Positions 1 through 8,886 of a DNA stretch of 64,000 bases are shown piece after piece. The notes under the pieces were generated by a model. It was given only the letters and a program-made list of their open reading frames with translations, had not been told where the DNA came from and searched no databases. Source of the stretch: Hahella sp. HNIBRBA332 (lineage in GTDB: Bacteria > Pseudomonadota > Gammaproteobacteria > Pseudomonadales > Oleiphilaceae); contig NZ_CP132203.1 of assembly GCF_030719035.1 (NCBI RefSeq), positions 1,116,001 to 1,180,000 of the forward strand. Direction: 5' to 3'. The first letter of the stretch is position 1. Each line of letters opens with the position of its first letter. The position numbers and the translations under genes are program-made.

Positions 1-214
1 TCATCTGTGTATGGCATACAGTGCAGCCTTCACGGATGTAAATGTCGCGTCCTTCCAACTGCAATGCGTTCAGCGGCTTGAGGCCTTTAACCGGTGTCGT
101 CACTTCTTTGGTAAAGAACAAAGGTACGACTTCAACGAGTACACCGAAGCTGATTGCGATCACGATCAGAGGGATCATCAAGCCAAGGTTTTTCTCGACG
201 ACTTCATGATTCAT
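1..214 (-). CDS. ccoO: cbb3-type cytochrome c oxidase subunit II (N-terminal part, cut by window edge)
   Basis: Only the first 71 or so codons lie in the window; the gene runs off the left edge. CcoO is the membrane-anchored monohaem cytochrome c subunit that passes electrons to CcoN in the high-affinity terminal oxidase. The start MNHEVVEKNLGLM is typical of CcoO, followed by one membrane anchor (about residues 10-33) and the sequence REGCTVCHTQM, whose CxxCH is the covalent haem c site. A GGGAGAG ribosome site precedes the ATG. It lies 19 bases downstream of ccoN on the same strand, so the two are co-transcribed. Identity is secure; the rest of the protein is not visible. Confidence 0.95.
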   Translation of the reverse strand, partial: MNHEVVEKNLGLMIPLIVIAISFGVLVEVVPLFFTKEVTTPVKGLKPLNALQLEGRDIYIREGCTVCHTQM

Positions 215-233
215 CGAATTCTCTCCCTCTTAG

Positions 234-1679
234 TTAAACAGCATGTGGAACAGAGTCAGCTTGCGCCAGCGCATCAATTGCCTTGGCGTCGCTCTGTCTG
301 ACGGTTTTCCAGGTGTTGTACGCCATGACCAGCATACCGGTCAGGAATACGGCTCCGCCCAGGACACGCACTGCGTAACCAGGGTAGCTGGCGTTCAGCG
401 CTTGTACGAAGCTGTAGGTCAGGGTGCCGTCTTCGTTAACTGCGCGCCACATCAGTCCTTGCATGATGCCGTTGACCCACATTGCTGCGATGTACAGTAC
501 AGTGCCGATAGTCGCCAGCCAGAAGTGGACGTTAACCAGCTTGACGCTGAACATTTCTTTCAGGCCGTACAGACGAGGAATCAGGTGGTAAAGCGCGCCG
601 ATGGAAATCATCGCAACCCAGCCCAGAGCGCCGGAGTGAACGTGGCCGATAGTCCAGTCAGTATTGTGGGACAGCGCGTTGACGGTCTTGATGGACATCA
701 TCGGACCTTCGAAGGTGGACATACCGTAGAAAGACAGAGATACGACCAGGAAGCGCAGAACCGGGTCGGTGCGCAGCTTATGCCATGCGCCGGACAGGGT
801 CATCATGCCGTTGATCATACCGCCCCAGGAAGGAGCCAGCAGAATCAGGGACATAACCATCCCTGCGCTTTGCGCCCAGTCAGGCAGTGCGCTGTAGTGC
901 AAATGGTGCGCGCCGGCCCATACGTAGATACTGATCAACGCCCAGAAGTGAACGATGGACAGACGGTAGGAGTAAACTGGACGCTCCGCCTGCTTGGGTA
1001 CGAAGTAATACATGATGCCCAGGAAGCCGGCGGTCAGGAAGAAGCCTACCGCGTTGTGGCCCCACCACCACTGCACCATCGCGTCGATTGCGCCTGCGTA
1101 AATGGAGTAAGACTTCATGGCGGAAACGGGAATCGCCATGCTGTTGCCGATGTGCAGAACGGCGACAGTAATAATGAATGCGCCGAAGAACCAGTTAGCG
1201 ACATATATATGCTTGCTTTTGCGCTTGGCGACCGTGCCAAAGAAAACGATAGCGTACGCCACCCAGACAACCGCGATCAAAATGTCGATCGGCCATTCCA
1301 GCTCAGCGTATTCTTTGGACGTGGTGTAACCCAGAGGCAGCGTGATAGCGGCCAGTACGATAATCGCCTGCCAGCCCCAGAAGGTGAAGCTAGCCAGACC
1401 GTTGGAAAACAGAGACGCCTGACTGGTGCGTTGGACTACATAGTAGGAAGTTGCGAAAAGTGCGCAGCCGCCGAAGGCGAATATAACGGCGTTAGTGTGC
1501 AGAGGTCTCAATCGACCGAAGTGGAACCATGGATAGTGAGTATTTAGCTCCGGCCAGACCAGCTGTGCTGCGATAAGCACGCCGACAGCCATGCCCACTA
1601 TACCCCAAACAACTGTCATGATGGCGAACTGACGCACCACCTTGTAGTTGTAGGTTTCGTTAGCACTTACTGTATTCAT
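234..1679 (-). CDS. ccoN: cbb3-type cytochrome c oxidase subunit I
   Basis: Catalytic subunit of the microaerobic haem-copper oxidase; it reduces oxygen to water and pumps protons across the inner membrane. At 481 residues it has the usual length and about 12 membrane helices. Visible ligands are H61 (low-spin haem, in RPLHTN), H208 (CuB, in WWWGHNAVG), H258 and H259 (CuB, in GAHHLH) and the pair H346/H348 (in GHVHSG). It is the first gene of the ccoNO operon. An Anr/FNR box with a well placed -10 lies about 200 bases upstream, so induction at low oxygen is expected. Identity is certain from the sequence. Confidence 0.98.
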   Translation of the reverse strand: MNTVSANETYNYKVVRQFAIMTVVWGIVGMAVGVLIAAQLVWPELNTHYPWFHFGRLRPLHTNAVIFAFGGCALFATSYYVVQRTSQASLFSNGLASFTFWGWQAIIVLAAITLPLGYTTSKEYAELEWPIDILIAVVWVAYAIVFFGTVAKRKSKHIYVANWFFGAFIITVAVLHIGNSMAIPVSAMKSYSIYAGAIDAMVQWWWGHNAVGFFLTAGFLGIMYYFVPKQAERPVYSYRLSIVHFWALISIYVWAGAHHLHYSALPDWAQSAGMVMSLILLAPSWGGMINGMMTLSGAWHKLRTDPVLRFLVVSLSFYGMSTFEGPMMSIKTVNALSHNTDWTIGHVHSGALGWVAMISIGALYHLIPRLYGLKEMFSVKLVNVHFWLATIGTVLYIAAMWVNGIMQGLMWRAVNEDGTLTYSFVQALNASYPGYAVRVLGGAVFLTGMLVMAYNTWKTVRQSDAKAIDALAQADSVPHAV

Positions 1680-2233
1680 TAGTGACTATTCCTACCCTGA
1701 GTTGATTAATACGGCGCAAACCTGCTGGCGAGTTCGTTATGCTTTTGCAATGTTGAGTTGTCGCCCAGTTCGAATGTCAGGCTTTCAGGATCCAGAAACC
1801 AGGGGCCTCTTTTTCCTCCCCCTCGACAGCGGGCCGAAGCATAAGAGCTGCGCAATAGGGCTGTCAACTGAATATGCTTGGCCAAGTCATTATCTCCACA
1901 TATTTTTTCCCCTGCTTGATATGCATCAAACGCGTTATAAACCGGAGGGCGGATGCGTTAGTTCAGAAGGGGAGCGTCTGTCTTCGACTTTACTGCAAGG
2001 GAAGTCTTAGGGCATGTGAAGCAATGACCAAAGGACAGGAAATCCCTCTCACCCAATGCCTAAATAACTACTAGAAATAATAGATGATTTTTGGCTTATT
2101 TCTGGTCAATTTTATATGGGATGACTCCTTCCTTTAATAAAGGAGGCGAGATCGTGATAATAGCGGCCTTCGCGCAAAGATGAATATTTGTTCAGATCGC
2201 AGTCTTTATTGGTTTTTGGTTGAGGGAGGGCGC
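1680..2233. other. intergenic region between divergent ccoN and hydrolase genes
   Basis: 554 bases with no convincing gene. It holds the ccoN control region (Anr box at 1916-1929, see separate entry) and an implied untranslated leader of about 200 bases for ccoN. Near 2125-2150 there is a short CTCCTT...AAGGAG inverted repeat of unknown meaning. Small reading frames here lack ribosome sites. Confidence 0.6.
1889..1929 (-). promoter_or_regulatory. Anr/FNR box and -10 element of the ccoN promoter
   Basis: TTGATATGCATCAA at 1916-1929 is a perfect match to the FNR/Anr consensus TTGAT-N4-ATCAA. On the minus strand a -10-like GATAAT lies at 1894-1889. The centres are 31 bases apart, which puts the box at about -40.5 to -41.5 from a start site near 1882, the classic class II activation geometry. 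Anr control of cbb3 operons is well established in pseudomonads; the start site is inferred. Confidence 0.85.
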
Positions 2234-2860
2234 ATGCGCTTCATGGTCGACGGTCCGGAACAGGCCGGGAAAGTTCTTTTATTCGCTCATGGCGCCGGCG
2301 CGCCGATGGACTCTGATTTCATGTCCTTTATTACACGGGAGATCAGCACCGGTGGCGTTAAGGTCGTGCGCTTTGAGTTTCCCTACATGCAGGAGCGCCG
2401 CGATAACGGAAAGAAGCGCCCGCCGGACCGTCAGGAGAAGTTGCTGAGCTGCTTCGCAGGGGCGCTGGAGAACTGCCCTCCTGACAGGGAGATTTTTTTG
2501 GCGGGCAAGTCCATGGGGGGGCGCATGGCCAGTATGCTGGCGGCGGATTTACCGGAAGGCGATTCCAGGGTGCAAGGTTGGCTGGCGTTTGGTTATCCCT
2601 TTCATCCCCCTGGCAAACCGGAAAAGCTCAGGACTGAGCACTTGGCGGATATTTCACTTCCCGGGTTGGTGCTGCAGGGCGAGCGGGATCCATTTGGCGA
2701 TCGCTCTGAGAATATGGAGAAGTATTTGAACGAGCAAAGCGCTGTAGTCTGGCTGCCCGATGGCAATCATGATCTGGCTCCGCGCAAGGCTTCAGGCCTG
2801 ACCAAAGAGCAAAACTGGCGAACGGCGGCGCAGGCGGCGTTGGCCTTTATGCTTCGCTGA
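2234..2860 (+). CDS. small alpha/beta hydrolase (COG3571 / KANL3-Tex30 type)
   Basis: Cytoplasmic alpha/beta hydrolase of about 208 residues; substrate unknown. The fold is marked by an oxyanion-loop HGAGAPMDS near the start, the nucleophile elbow GKSMGG, an aspartate in QGERDPFGD and the final histidine in DGNHDL, giving a complete Ser-Asp-His triad. I place the start at ATG 2234 because GAGGGAGGG sits just before it and MRFMVDG begins the first strand. An in-frame ATG at 2180 would add 18 residues without a clear ribosome site. It is a single gene between the ccoN promoter region and rlmM. Proteins of this family are usually annotated only as predicted hydrolases, so no pathway is proposed. 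Confidence 0.8.
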   Translation: MRFMVDGPEQAGKVLLFAHGAGAPMDSDFMSFITREISTGGVKVVRFEFPYMQERRDNGKKRPPDRQEKLLSCFAGALENCPPDREIFLAGKSMGGRMASMLAADLPEGDSRVQGWLAFGYPFHPPGKPEKLRTEHLADISLPGLVLQGERDPFGDRSENMEKYLNEQSAVVWLPDGNHDLAPRKASGLTKEQNWRTAAQAALAFMLR

Positions 2861-2929
2861 TTTGCCCGGGGCGATAGGATCGACGACAATAGCGGCCTTT
2901 ACCCAGCCGCGCATTGGCGCGTCGATGAA

Positions 2930-4102
2930 TTGATGATTGGAAATGCCCGGATGTCGCAAAAATACCCTGCCAGCTCTTCCCGTAAACGCTCTCCTTTAAG
3001 TTCCGGCAAATACTCCGCTATCGGACTTCTCGCCTACTGCCGACCTGGATTCGAAGCAGAATGCGCCCAGGAGCTGCAGAATATCGCCTCGCTGCAGTTT
3101 GTTTACGGTTACTCGAAAATAGAAAAGGGGGCAGGGGTTGTGTTTTGGCGCTGCTCCCAAGGCAATGCGCTGGATGTGTATAAAGAGATAGAGGTAAGTC
3201 GCTGCATTTTTGCGCGGCAAGTGTTTTGCGCGTTGCATGACCTCGAAATTGAAGACCCCACTGACCGTGTTTCGCCAGTGGTCGAAGCGCTGCGCGCCGG
3301 CGGCGCCTTCGGGTTCCTGCATATTGAAACGCCGTTGGAAGATGAAGCCGGCTCTTTGCAGAAATTAGCCAGGAAGCTGACGGCGCCGATGAGCGCGGCG
3401 TTGCGCAACGCGGGCGTGCTGAGCAAAACCAAGACGGATGAACTGCCTCAACTGCACTTGGTATGTTTGTCCGGTCAGCACATTATCGCCGCTTTGGCGA
3501 TGTATCCCAACAGCAGCGCCTTACCGCTCGGTATTCCCCGTCTGCGGTTTCGCAATGAGGCTCCGAGTCGTTCCGCTCTGAAAATAGAAGAGGCGTTTCT
3601 CACCATGTTGACCCCTGCGGAACGTGAGTTCGTACTGAAGCGCGGTCAGCGGGGCGTGGATCTGGGCGCGGCGCCAGGCGGTTGGACCTGGTATATGGTG
3701 ACTCAGGGCGTGAAGATGACGGCGGTCGATCATGGCGCTTTGCAGCAGGAACTTCTGGAAGATCCGGCGGTGACTTACGTCAGCGACGACGGATATGTCT
3801 ATAAGCCACAGAAAAAAGTCGATTGGGTCGTATGCGATATCGTGGATAAGCCGAAACGGACGCTGGAGCGAATGGCGGATTGGTTGTGTTACGACTGGAC
3901 CACCTATGCGTTGTTCAATCTCAAGTTGCCGATGAAAACGCGGATGGATGAAGTGGAGGCCTGTTTGCAACGGTTGCAGGAACGCCTTGTCGGTGCTGAT
4001 ATTGAGTCGGAAGTGCGCGTGAAGCAGTTATATCATGATCGCGAAGAAGTCACCGTGTTGGCGCTCACCGGACACTTTTTGACTGCGTTTCAGAAGCATT
4101 AA
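2930..4102 (+). CDS. rlmM: 23S rRNA (cytidine-2498-2'-O)-methyltransferase
   Basis: SAM-dependent methyltransferase that modifies C2498 of 23S rRNA before ribosome assembly. The first part (LLAYCRPGFEAECAQEL onward) is the THUMP-like RNA-binding region. The Rossmann methyltransferase domain begins at IPRLRFRNEAPSRSALKIEEAF and contains the SAM loop VDLGAAPGGWTW, the aspartate of VCDIVDKP and the lysine of FNLKLPMKTR. The end RQLYHDREEVTV of E. coli RlmM is matched by KQLYHDREEVTV. The protein is 390 residues against 366 in E. coli because of a basic N-terminal extension. A later start at ATG 2951 is possible, so the extension may be partly an artefact. Confidence 0.95.
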   Translation: MMIGNARMSQKYPASSSRKRSPLSSGKYSAIGLLAYCRPGFEAECAQELQNIASLQFVYGYSKIEKGAGVVFWRCSQGNALDVYKEIEVSRCIFARQVFCALHDLEIEDPTDRVSPVVEALRAGGAFGFLHIETPLEDEAGSLQKLARKLTAPMSAALRNAGVLSKTKTDELPQLHLVCLSGQHIIAALAMYPNSSALPLGIPRLRFRNEAPSRSALKIEEAFLTMLTPAEREFVLKRGQRGVDLGAAPGGWTWYMVTQGVKMTAVDHGALQQELLEDPAVTYVSDDGYVYKPQKKVDWVVCDIVDKPKRTLERMADWLCYDWTTYALFNLKLPMKTRMDEVEACLQRLQERLVGADIESEVRVKQLYHDREEVTVLALTGHFLTAFQKH

Positions 4103-4134
4103 CGCGCTGCTTGCGAGGATTGCAATCAGCGACG

Positions 4135-4156
4135 CTCGGGGGCTCAGGCCCCCGAG
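4135..4156 (+). terminator. GC-rich hairpin after rlmM
   Basis: A perfect 9-bp stem, CTCGGGGGC with GCCCCCGAG, closes a TCAG loop 33 bases after the rlmM stop. Only a broken T-rich tract follows, so termination is probable rather than certain. It may also slow transcripts coming from the convergent gene. Confidence 0.5.
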
Positions 4157-4185
4157 TCTCTGTTTGCTGCTCAGCCGGCTTTTCT

Positions 4186-4470
4186 TTAGGAGTGTTCCAG
4201 GATGGTGACTTTTTCTTCCCGGTCCATCATCGGAATCAGCTCCGCCATCAGCCTCTTACGCTCATCCGAGGTCTGCCAGGATTGCCAATCCTGCACTGAA
4301 CGCCAAGTGGACCAAATCACCCGGTAATTGGGTTCGTTGGCGTTGCGCAGCGATTCACCAGATAGAAATCCGGGCGCCTGCACCGCCGCCTGCAGGATTT
4401 TTTTCGCGGTGTATTCGTAATTGGTTTCCAGGGTCTTGGCGATATGGCGCTCAATCAGCACGCGGATCAT
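4186..4470 (-). CDS. antibiotic biosynthesis monooxygenase (ABM) domain protein
   Basis: A 94-residue single-domain protein of the dimeric alpha/beta barrel type (MIRVLIERHIAKTLETNYE, then NYRVIWSTWRSVQDWQSW and a helix ending in MDREEKVTILEHS). ABM-fold proteins include small monooxygenases and haem- or quinone-handling enzymes, and the sequence does not say which applies here. The start at 4470 is chosen because GGAGGA lies 7 bases before the ATG. A longer reading frame upstream has no ribosome site and runs into the promoter region of divergent tusA. It stands alone between convergent rlmM and divergent tusA. Confidence 0.75.
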   Translation of the reverse strand: MIRVLIERHIAKTLETNYEYTAKKILQAAVQAPGFLSGESLRNANEPNYRVIWSTWRSVQDWQSWQTSDERKRLMAELIPMMDREEKVTILEHS

Positions 4471-4589
4471 GAAGCTGTCCTCCGGTTTAGCAATGTTTGT
4501 TGTTATGAGTATAACAAGCAATCCCAAGCAATTGAGGCCGATGCGGCATTGACGGTGTATAATCGCCGCCACGTAATGGAGAGGTTGCA

Positions 4590-4853
4590 ATGAACGACAG
4601 CAAGAGCGAAAACGTGGAATACTCAATCGACAGCGTCATGGATGTGTGCGGTCTGTTTTGTCCAGAGCCAGTCATGATGCTGCACAACCGTATCAATGAC
4701 GTGGACGTGGGATGCGTTATCGAAGTATTGGCCACGGATCCATCCACCCAGAGAGATATCCCTAAATTCTGTCAGTTTCTGGGCCATGAATTGCTGGCTT
4801 CAGGCGAGCGGGACAAGCAGTTTTTTTATCACATACGCAAAGTCGGCAGCTGA
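4590..4853 (+). CDS. tusA: sulfur carrier protein TusA
   Basis: Small cytoplasmic sulfur carrier (87 residues). It accepts persulfide sulfur from IscS and passes it on for 2-thiolation of tRNA wobble uridine. The hallmark CPEP motif holds the reactive C24 in DVCGLFCPEPVMMLHNRI, and the family fold DVGCVIEVLATDPSTQRDIPKFC follows. A GGAGAGG ribosome site stands before the ATG. The final acceptor in thiolation, mnmA, is also in this window at about 51-52 kb but is not linked. The C-terminal strand HELLASGERDKQFFYHIRK is typical of TusA. The gene ends 4 bases before the end of the convergent permease gene. Confidence 0.95.
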   Translation: MNDSKSENVEYSIDSVMDVCGLFCPEPVMMLHNRINDVDVGCVIEVLATDPSTQRDIPKFCQFLGHELLASGERDKQFFYHIRKVGS

Positions 4854-4857
4854 AGCG

Positions 4858-5745
4858 TCAGCCTTTGGCGGTCGCAATTACCGGTTTTCTGGGGCGGCTA
4901 TAGAAGAAGGTCAGTGCGCCAGCCAGGACAATCAGGCCGCTTCCGATCCAGAGCTCCAGGTATATCTCTTCACTCCAGATTAGCCATCCCAATAGGCCGG
5001 CAATTGGCAGCGACGCGTAGCTGTACAGGCCGATTTTGCCTGGCGAAGCCAGTGTATAGGCGTGGGTGGTTGATAGTTGGCCGACGGTCGCCAATATGGC
5101 GAATAGAAACAGCCAGACCAGGGTGGCCGGCTCCAGCGCCTGCCAGTACCAGAGCATGGGGATGCATGACAGTAGCGTGCTGAACAGGTTGAAATAGAAA
5201 ACGATGCGGACGCTGGGCTCGGTAGAGCCCAGGCGGCCAATCACTACTTTGGCGCCGGCGGCGAACAGGGAGCCGCACAATCCCGCGAGGATGGCGAGGC
5301 GTCCTGCGGCGGCAAGGCTGTCCGGTTGCAGGATAATAATGACGCCTAGAAATCCCAAGCCCAGAGAAAACGCCAAAATTGGCGTTGGACGCTCGCGTAG
5401 CCAGACCCAGGCGATGACTGGAATAAATAGCGGCAGCATCAGCTTCAGCATGGTGGCTTCCGCCAAACGAATGGACGCGAAGGTGTAGATCAGACAGGAA
5501 AAGGCGGCGACGCCCAGGGCGGCGCGGAGAAAATGGAGCGGCAATCGCTGGGTTTTGAAGGCGCTACGCCCTGAGCGAAGTAGAAGCGGAGTAAGAAAAG
5601 CCAGACCGAAGAGATTGCGGAAAAACACCATCTGCCAGACGTGGGCTTCCAGGCTGATATGTTTCACCACCATGCCGGTAAGCACGAAAAAGCATTCGCC
5701 GAGAATGATGAACGCCACTCCCCGCAGGAAACGATCTTGCGGCAT
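4858..5745 (-). CDS. DMT-superfamily EamA transporter
   Basis: A 295-residue inner-membrane permease with about ten hydrophobic helices arranged as two EamA repeats (residues about 8-140 and 150-285). The first repeat contains MVVKHISLEAHVWQMVFFRNLFG, typical of the drug/metabolite transporter family. Members export amino acids, metabolites or drugs; substrate cannot be read from the sequence. It ends tail to tail with tusA and lies 44 bases downstream of dsbD on the same strand, so it could be read from the dsbD promoter. The basic tail YSRPRKPVIATAKG points to a cytoplasmic C terminus. Confidence 0.85.
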   Translation of the reverse strand: MPQDRFLRGVAFIILGECFFVLTGMVVKHISLEAHVWQMVFFRNLFGLAFLTPLLLRSGRSAFKTQRLPLHFLRAALGVAAFSCLIYTFASIRLAEATMLKLMLPLFIPVIAWVWLRERPTPILAFSLGLGFLGVIIILQPDSLAAAGRLAILAGLCGSLFAAGAKVVIGRLGSTEPSVRIVFYFNLFSTLLSCIPMLWYWQALEPATLVWLFLFAILATVGQLSTTHAYTLASPGKIGLYSYASLPIAGLLGWLIWSEEIYLELWIGSGLIVLAGALTFFYSRPRKPVIATAKG

Positions 5746-5789
5746 GCGCTGACAACCCTTAATGATGGATGATTGCGACGCCGGGCAGT

Positions 5790-7700
5790 TTATATATCTT
5801 TAACGTGATTAAGAAGCGCGTTTTTGGAGATTTCGCCCAGGAAGCGTTTGGACGCCAGTTCTGCGCCATTGGCGTCGAAGAAGACGAATGCGGGAGGTCC
5901 AAATATGCCGTAGCGTTTGAGCAGCGCCTGATTGCCTTGGTCGTTTTCAGTGACGTCCGCCTTGATAAGGTGAAAGCGGCTGAGTCCCGCTCGCACCTCT
6001 GGTAGAACGAAGGTCTCCCGTTCCATGATCTTGCAGCTGATGCACCAATCGGCGTAAAAATCCACCATGACGGGCTTGCCGCTGGCGGAGGCTTTGGCGA
6101 CCTCTTGATCGAGCTGCTCTGGTGAGGTGACTTTGACAAAAGATAGCGGCTGTGCGGCTGATCCACCAGGGGCCGCCATCGCGGATTTGATCGCATAGGG
6201 CGCCAGAGGTTGCAGCGGGTCGTTGGCGCCCGCCGCGGCGCCCAGCATCAGGGTGACGGCGTAGACGAAGAACACCAGCCCCAAGCCCTTACTAAGCTTC
6301 TGCCAGCCGCTCCAACCAGATTCGACATTGGTGAAGGCGCCCATGTAAACCGCAGAGACGCCGATCAATACCGCCCACAGTGTCAGGGTCGCCTCCGGCG
6401 GCAGGATACGCTCCAGCATCCAGATGGCCACGCCCAGCAGGGCGACGCCGAAGACATGTTTCACATGCTCCATCCAGGCGCCGGCGCGGGGCAATAGTTT
6501 GGTGCCGCCAGTGCCGAGTATCAGCAATGGTAAGCCAATGCCCAGGCTGAGGCCGAACAGCGCCATGCCCCCTTTGAATGCGGAGCCTAGATAAGCCGCG
6601 TATCCCAGCGCGGCGATGAGCGGCGCGGAAACGCAGGGCGACACCACCAGCGCGGACAACAGGCCCATGATGAAAACGCTGAAGATTTCACCACCCTTTT
6701 GCTTGCTGTTCAGGCCGCTGAGCCTGTCGCGCAAAAACGAGGGCATCTGCAGCTCGTAGAATCCAAACATGGATAAAGCCAGGAACACAAACAATCCGCT
6801 GAACAGGATCAAGATCCAGGGTTTTTGCACCTGCGCCTGAATGTTGGCGTCCTGACCCAGTTCGCCGAAATGGCCTGCGACAGCGCCCAGCGCGGTATAC
6901 ACGGCGGCCATACCCATGATGTAGCTAAAGGACAAGATAAAGGAGCGCAGCAGAGTGACTTCTTTTTGTCCGACGATGATGCTGGACAGGATGGGTATCA
7001 TGGGGAACACGCAAGGCGTGAATGCTAAACCTATCCCCACCGCCATCAGGATGAAAAAACTGAACAGCAGGCCTTGGGCGATGAGGTAGTCCGTAATCGA
7101 AGTGGATGACGTGAAGTCAACGTCAGCGGCCTTGCTTGCTGGGATGCTGGAAGCGGCTGAGGAACCGCCTTGGTTGGCTGAGGGCGGTGTGGATGAGGGA
7201 GTCTTGCTTGTGGTTGCGGCTGGCGTGGCGCCATCCGACTCCGTTCCGATAAAAAGCGCTGTTTCCGTTTGCGGCGGATAACACAAACCGGCTTCCGCAC
7301 AGCCCTGATAGCGTACTTTGAACTCGACTTCGGCGCCGTCCTCCGCCGCTACCGGCACGCGGATTGTGAGCTCATCGTGATAGACGTAGACCAGGCCAAA
7401 ATAAGGATCTTCTTTTTCCTCGCCAGGGGAGGAATAAGTCCAGCGCCCTTGCGCTACGCCCTCCGCGTCTGTCGTCACGGACATGCGGTCTTTGTACAGG
7501 TAATAGCCGTCAGCAATCGCCCAATGCAGGACTAGCTCGTCCCCTTCCACCGATGACGTGAACCGGTAGGCCTCCTCTACGGGCAGGAATTCCGGTTCGG
7601 CCAGAAAGCCGCTGTTGTCGCCGAACAGATTGCTTTCCGCTCTGACTGTGGCGCAGCAAAACAGCGTCAGTATGAATAGGGCTCTGAGTAGTAGGGGCAT
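5790..7700 (-). CDS. dsbD: thiol:disulfide interchange protein DsbD
   Basis: Carries reducing power from cytoplasmic thioredoxin across the inner membrane to periplasmic disulfide isomerase and cytochrome c maturation proteins. All three redox modules are present in 636 residues: a signal peptide and periplasmic alpha domain with C134 and C140 (GCAEAGLCYPP); an eight-helix CcdA-like domain with C230 (TPCVFPM) and C356 (SPCVSAP); and a C-terminal thioredoxin domain with C553-x-x-C556 (DWCISCK). A Ser/Thr/Ala-rich linker (about 155-195) joins the first two. Its link with cytochrome c maturation fits the nearby cbb3 genes, though they are not in one operon. Confidence 0.97.
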   Translation of the reverse strand: MPLLLRALFILTLFCCATVRAESNLFGDNSGFLAEPEFLPVEEAYRFTSSVEGDELVLHWAIADGYYLYKDRMSVTTDAEGVAQGRWTYSSPGEEKEDPYFGLVYVYHDELTIRVPVAAEDGAEVEFKVRYQGCAEAGLCYPPQTETALFIGTESDGATPAATTSKTPSSTPPSANQGGSSAASSIPASKAADVDFTSSTSITDYLIAQGLLFSFFILMAVGIGLAFTPCVFPMIPILSSIIVGQKEVTLLRSFILSFSYIMGMAAVYTALGAVAGHFGELGQDANIQAQVQKPWILILFSGLFVFLALSMFGFYELQMPSFLRDRLSGLNSKQKGGEIFSVFIMGLLSALVVSPCVSAPLIAALGYAAYLGSAFKGGMALFGLSLGIGLPLLILGTGGTKLLPRAGAWMEHVKHVFGVALLGVAIWMLERILPPEATLTLWAVLIGVSAVYMGAFTNVESGWSGWQKLSKGLGLVFFVYAVTLMLGAAAGANDPLQPLAPYAIKSAMAAPGGSAAQPLSFVKVTSPEQLDQEVAKASASGKPVMVDFYADWCISCKIMERETFVLPEVRAGLSRFHLIKADVTENDQGNQALLKRYGIFGPPAFVFFDANGAELASKRFLGEISKNALLNHVKDI

Positions 7701-8110
7701 GTTTCTCGCTACAGGTGCTTAAAAATTAAAGTGGCGCTATCCAGCGCTCCTGTTTCCCGGGCGTCCCTTCGGTTGCGCGGGCATGGACTGGTTCAATATG
7801 ACAATTTACTGGCTAAAAGGTTCAAAAAACTTGAACTTCTCGTTGAAATTACAATTGATTACCTTATCCATAAAATCGATAATCGGCCATCATAATCCAA
7901 GGCCCCTGTCTGCGCGACTTTCTGCGGTTAAGTTAAACTATTTTTAAGGTCCGCCTGAATGTATCGCAACACCTATACTCTAAGTGCTTCGCACAGGCGA
8001 TGGGGCATCCATAAGACGGGCATGCCGCCCGGCTTGATTGTAGCGACACGGAGCTGTCACGCATCGGGGTTTTTTACGCGTTGTCGAGTTATTCCAGATT
8101 AGACTTCTCC
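7701..8110. other. intergenic region between divergent dsbD and epmC
   Basis: 410 AT-rich bases without a supported gene. Visible structures are GTTCAA-N5-TTGAAC at 7820-7836 and a short CGGGC-ATGC-CGCCCG-like hairpin near 8018-8035. It must hold promoters for dsbD and epmC, but I cannot assign -35/-10 pairs with confidence. Confidence 0.5.
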
Positions 8111-8653
8111 ATGCCGGCCGCTAGGGCGCAAGACTTGCAGCTATTATTCGACGGTTTGTTCCGGGAAACATTGAATACAGTGCTGGTGCGCGGAGAAGGC
8201 GAGCCTATTTACTTGCCTGCTTCCGCAACGGGCGGATGCAACGAAATCCATTTTGCTCATGGCTTTGTGAACAGCGCTTTGCATGAGATTTCTCACTGGT
8301 GCATCGCTGGTGAAGCACGTCGCCAACTCATCGACTACGGGTACTGGTACGAGCCCGATGGCCGTAGCGCCCAGCGTCAGGCGGAGTTTGAGCGGGTTGA
8401 AGTGAAGCCGCAGGCGTTGGAGTGGATTCTGGCGGAAGCCTGTGGCGTAAAGTTTTTTATCAGTTTCGATAATCTCGACGGTCAAGGCGCCGCCGGGGAA
8501 GGGGCCTTCAAGGTCGCCGTTCATGAACAGGCGCGACGCTATCTGCAAGAAGGGTTGCCGCCGCGCGCCCAGCAACTTCTGGACTGTTTTTTGGACACGT
8601 ACATAGGGCGGGAAAATTTCGGACTGTCTCTGTTTGCACTGGATAAGCTATGA
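8111..8653 (+). CDS. epmC: elongation factor P hydroxylase
   Basis: EpmC (YfcM) hydroxylates the lysylated lysine of elongation factor P, the last step after EpmB and EpmA. The sequence has the metal-binding HEISHW (H58, E59, H62), then CIAGEARRQLIDYGYWYEPDGR and VEVKPQALEWI, all matching E. coli EpmC. With ATG 8111 the protein has 180 residues (E. coli 182) and its N-terminal helix aligns directly. An in-frame TTG at 8081 would add ten residues. The efp, epmA and epmB genes are not in this window. The short gap to the helicase gene gives no clear terminator. Confidence 0.92.
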   Translation: MPAARAQDLQLLFDGLFRETLNTVLVRGEGEPIYLPASATGGCNEIHFAHGFVNSALHEISHWCIAGEARRQLIDYGYWYEPDGRSAQRQAEFERVEVKPQALEWILAEACGVKFFISFDNLDGQGAAGEGAFKVAVHEQARRYLQEGLPPRAQQLLDCFLDTYIGRENFGLSLFALDKL

Positions 8654-8886
8654 ATGTTTGCGGAGATCCCGGAATAACCCAAATAAGCGGTGCGCGACGG
8701 AGCGTCCGCGGATAAGCTCTTCAACCTCCAACTCATTGGACTTCCTGTGAAGAGCAGGCGGTTGGCGAGTGAGGCGTTGAGGGCTTGTTTTAAACAACTT
8801 ATTGCAAACATTGCAGGTCCAGCCGCCCATCGCATAAAGTATGTGGTTTGGACTACGTCGGTTTGCCGGGAATATCTTCAAAAATC

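Noticed and set aside
243..1547. 434-codon plus-strand frame antisense to ccoN
   Set aside because: It is the reverse of a certain ccoN gene; the composition is that of a shadow frame.
2125..2150. CTCCTT...AAGGAG repeat as a terminator or ribosome-site masking hairpin for the hydrolase gene
   Set aside because: It lies far upstream of the chosen start (2234) and has no T tract.
7820..7836. GTTCAA-N5-TTGAAC inverted repeat as an operator of dsbD or epmC
   Set aside because: Six-base arms in AT-rich sequence occur by chance often, and no known factor fits.
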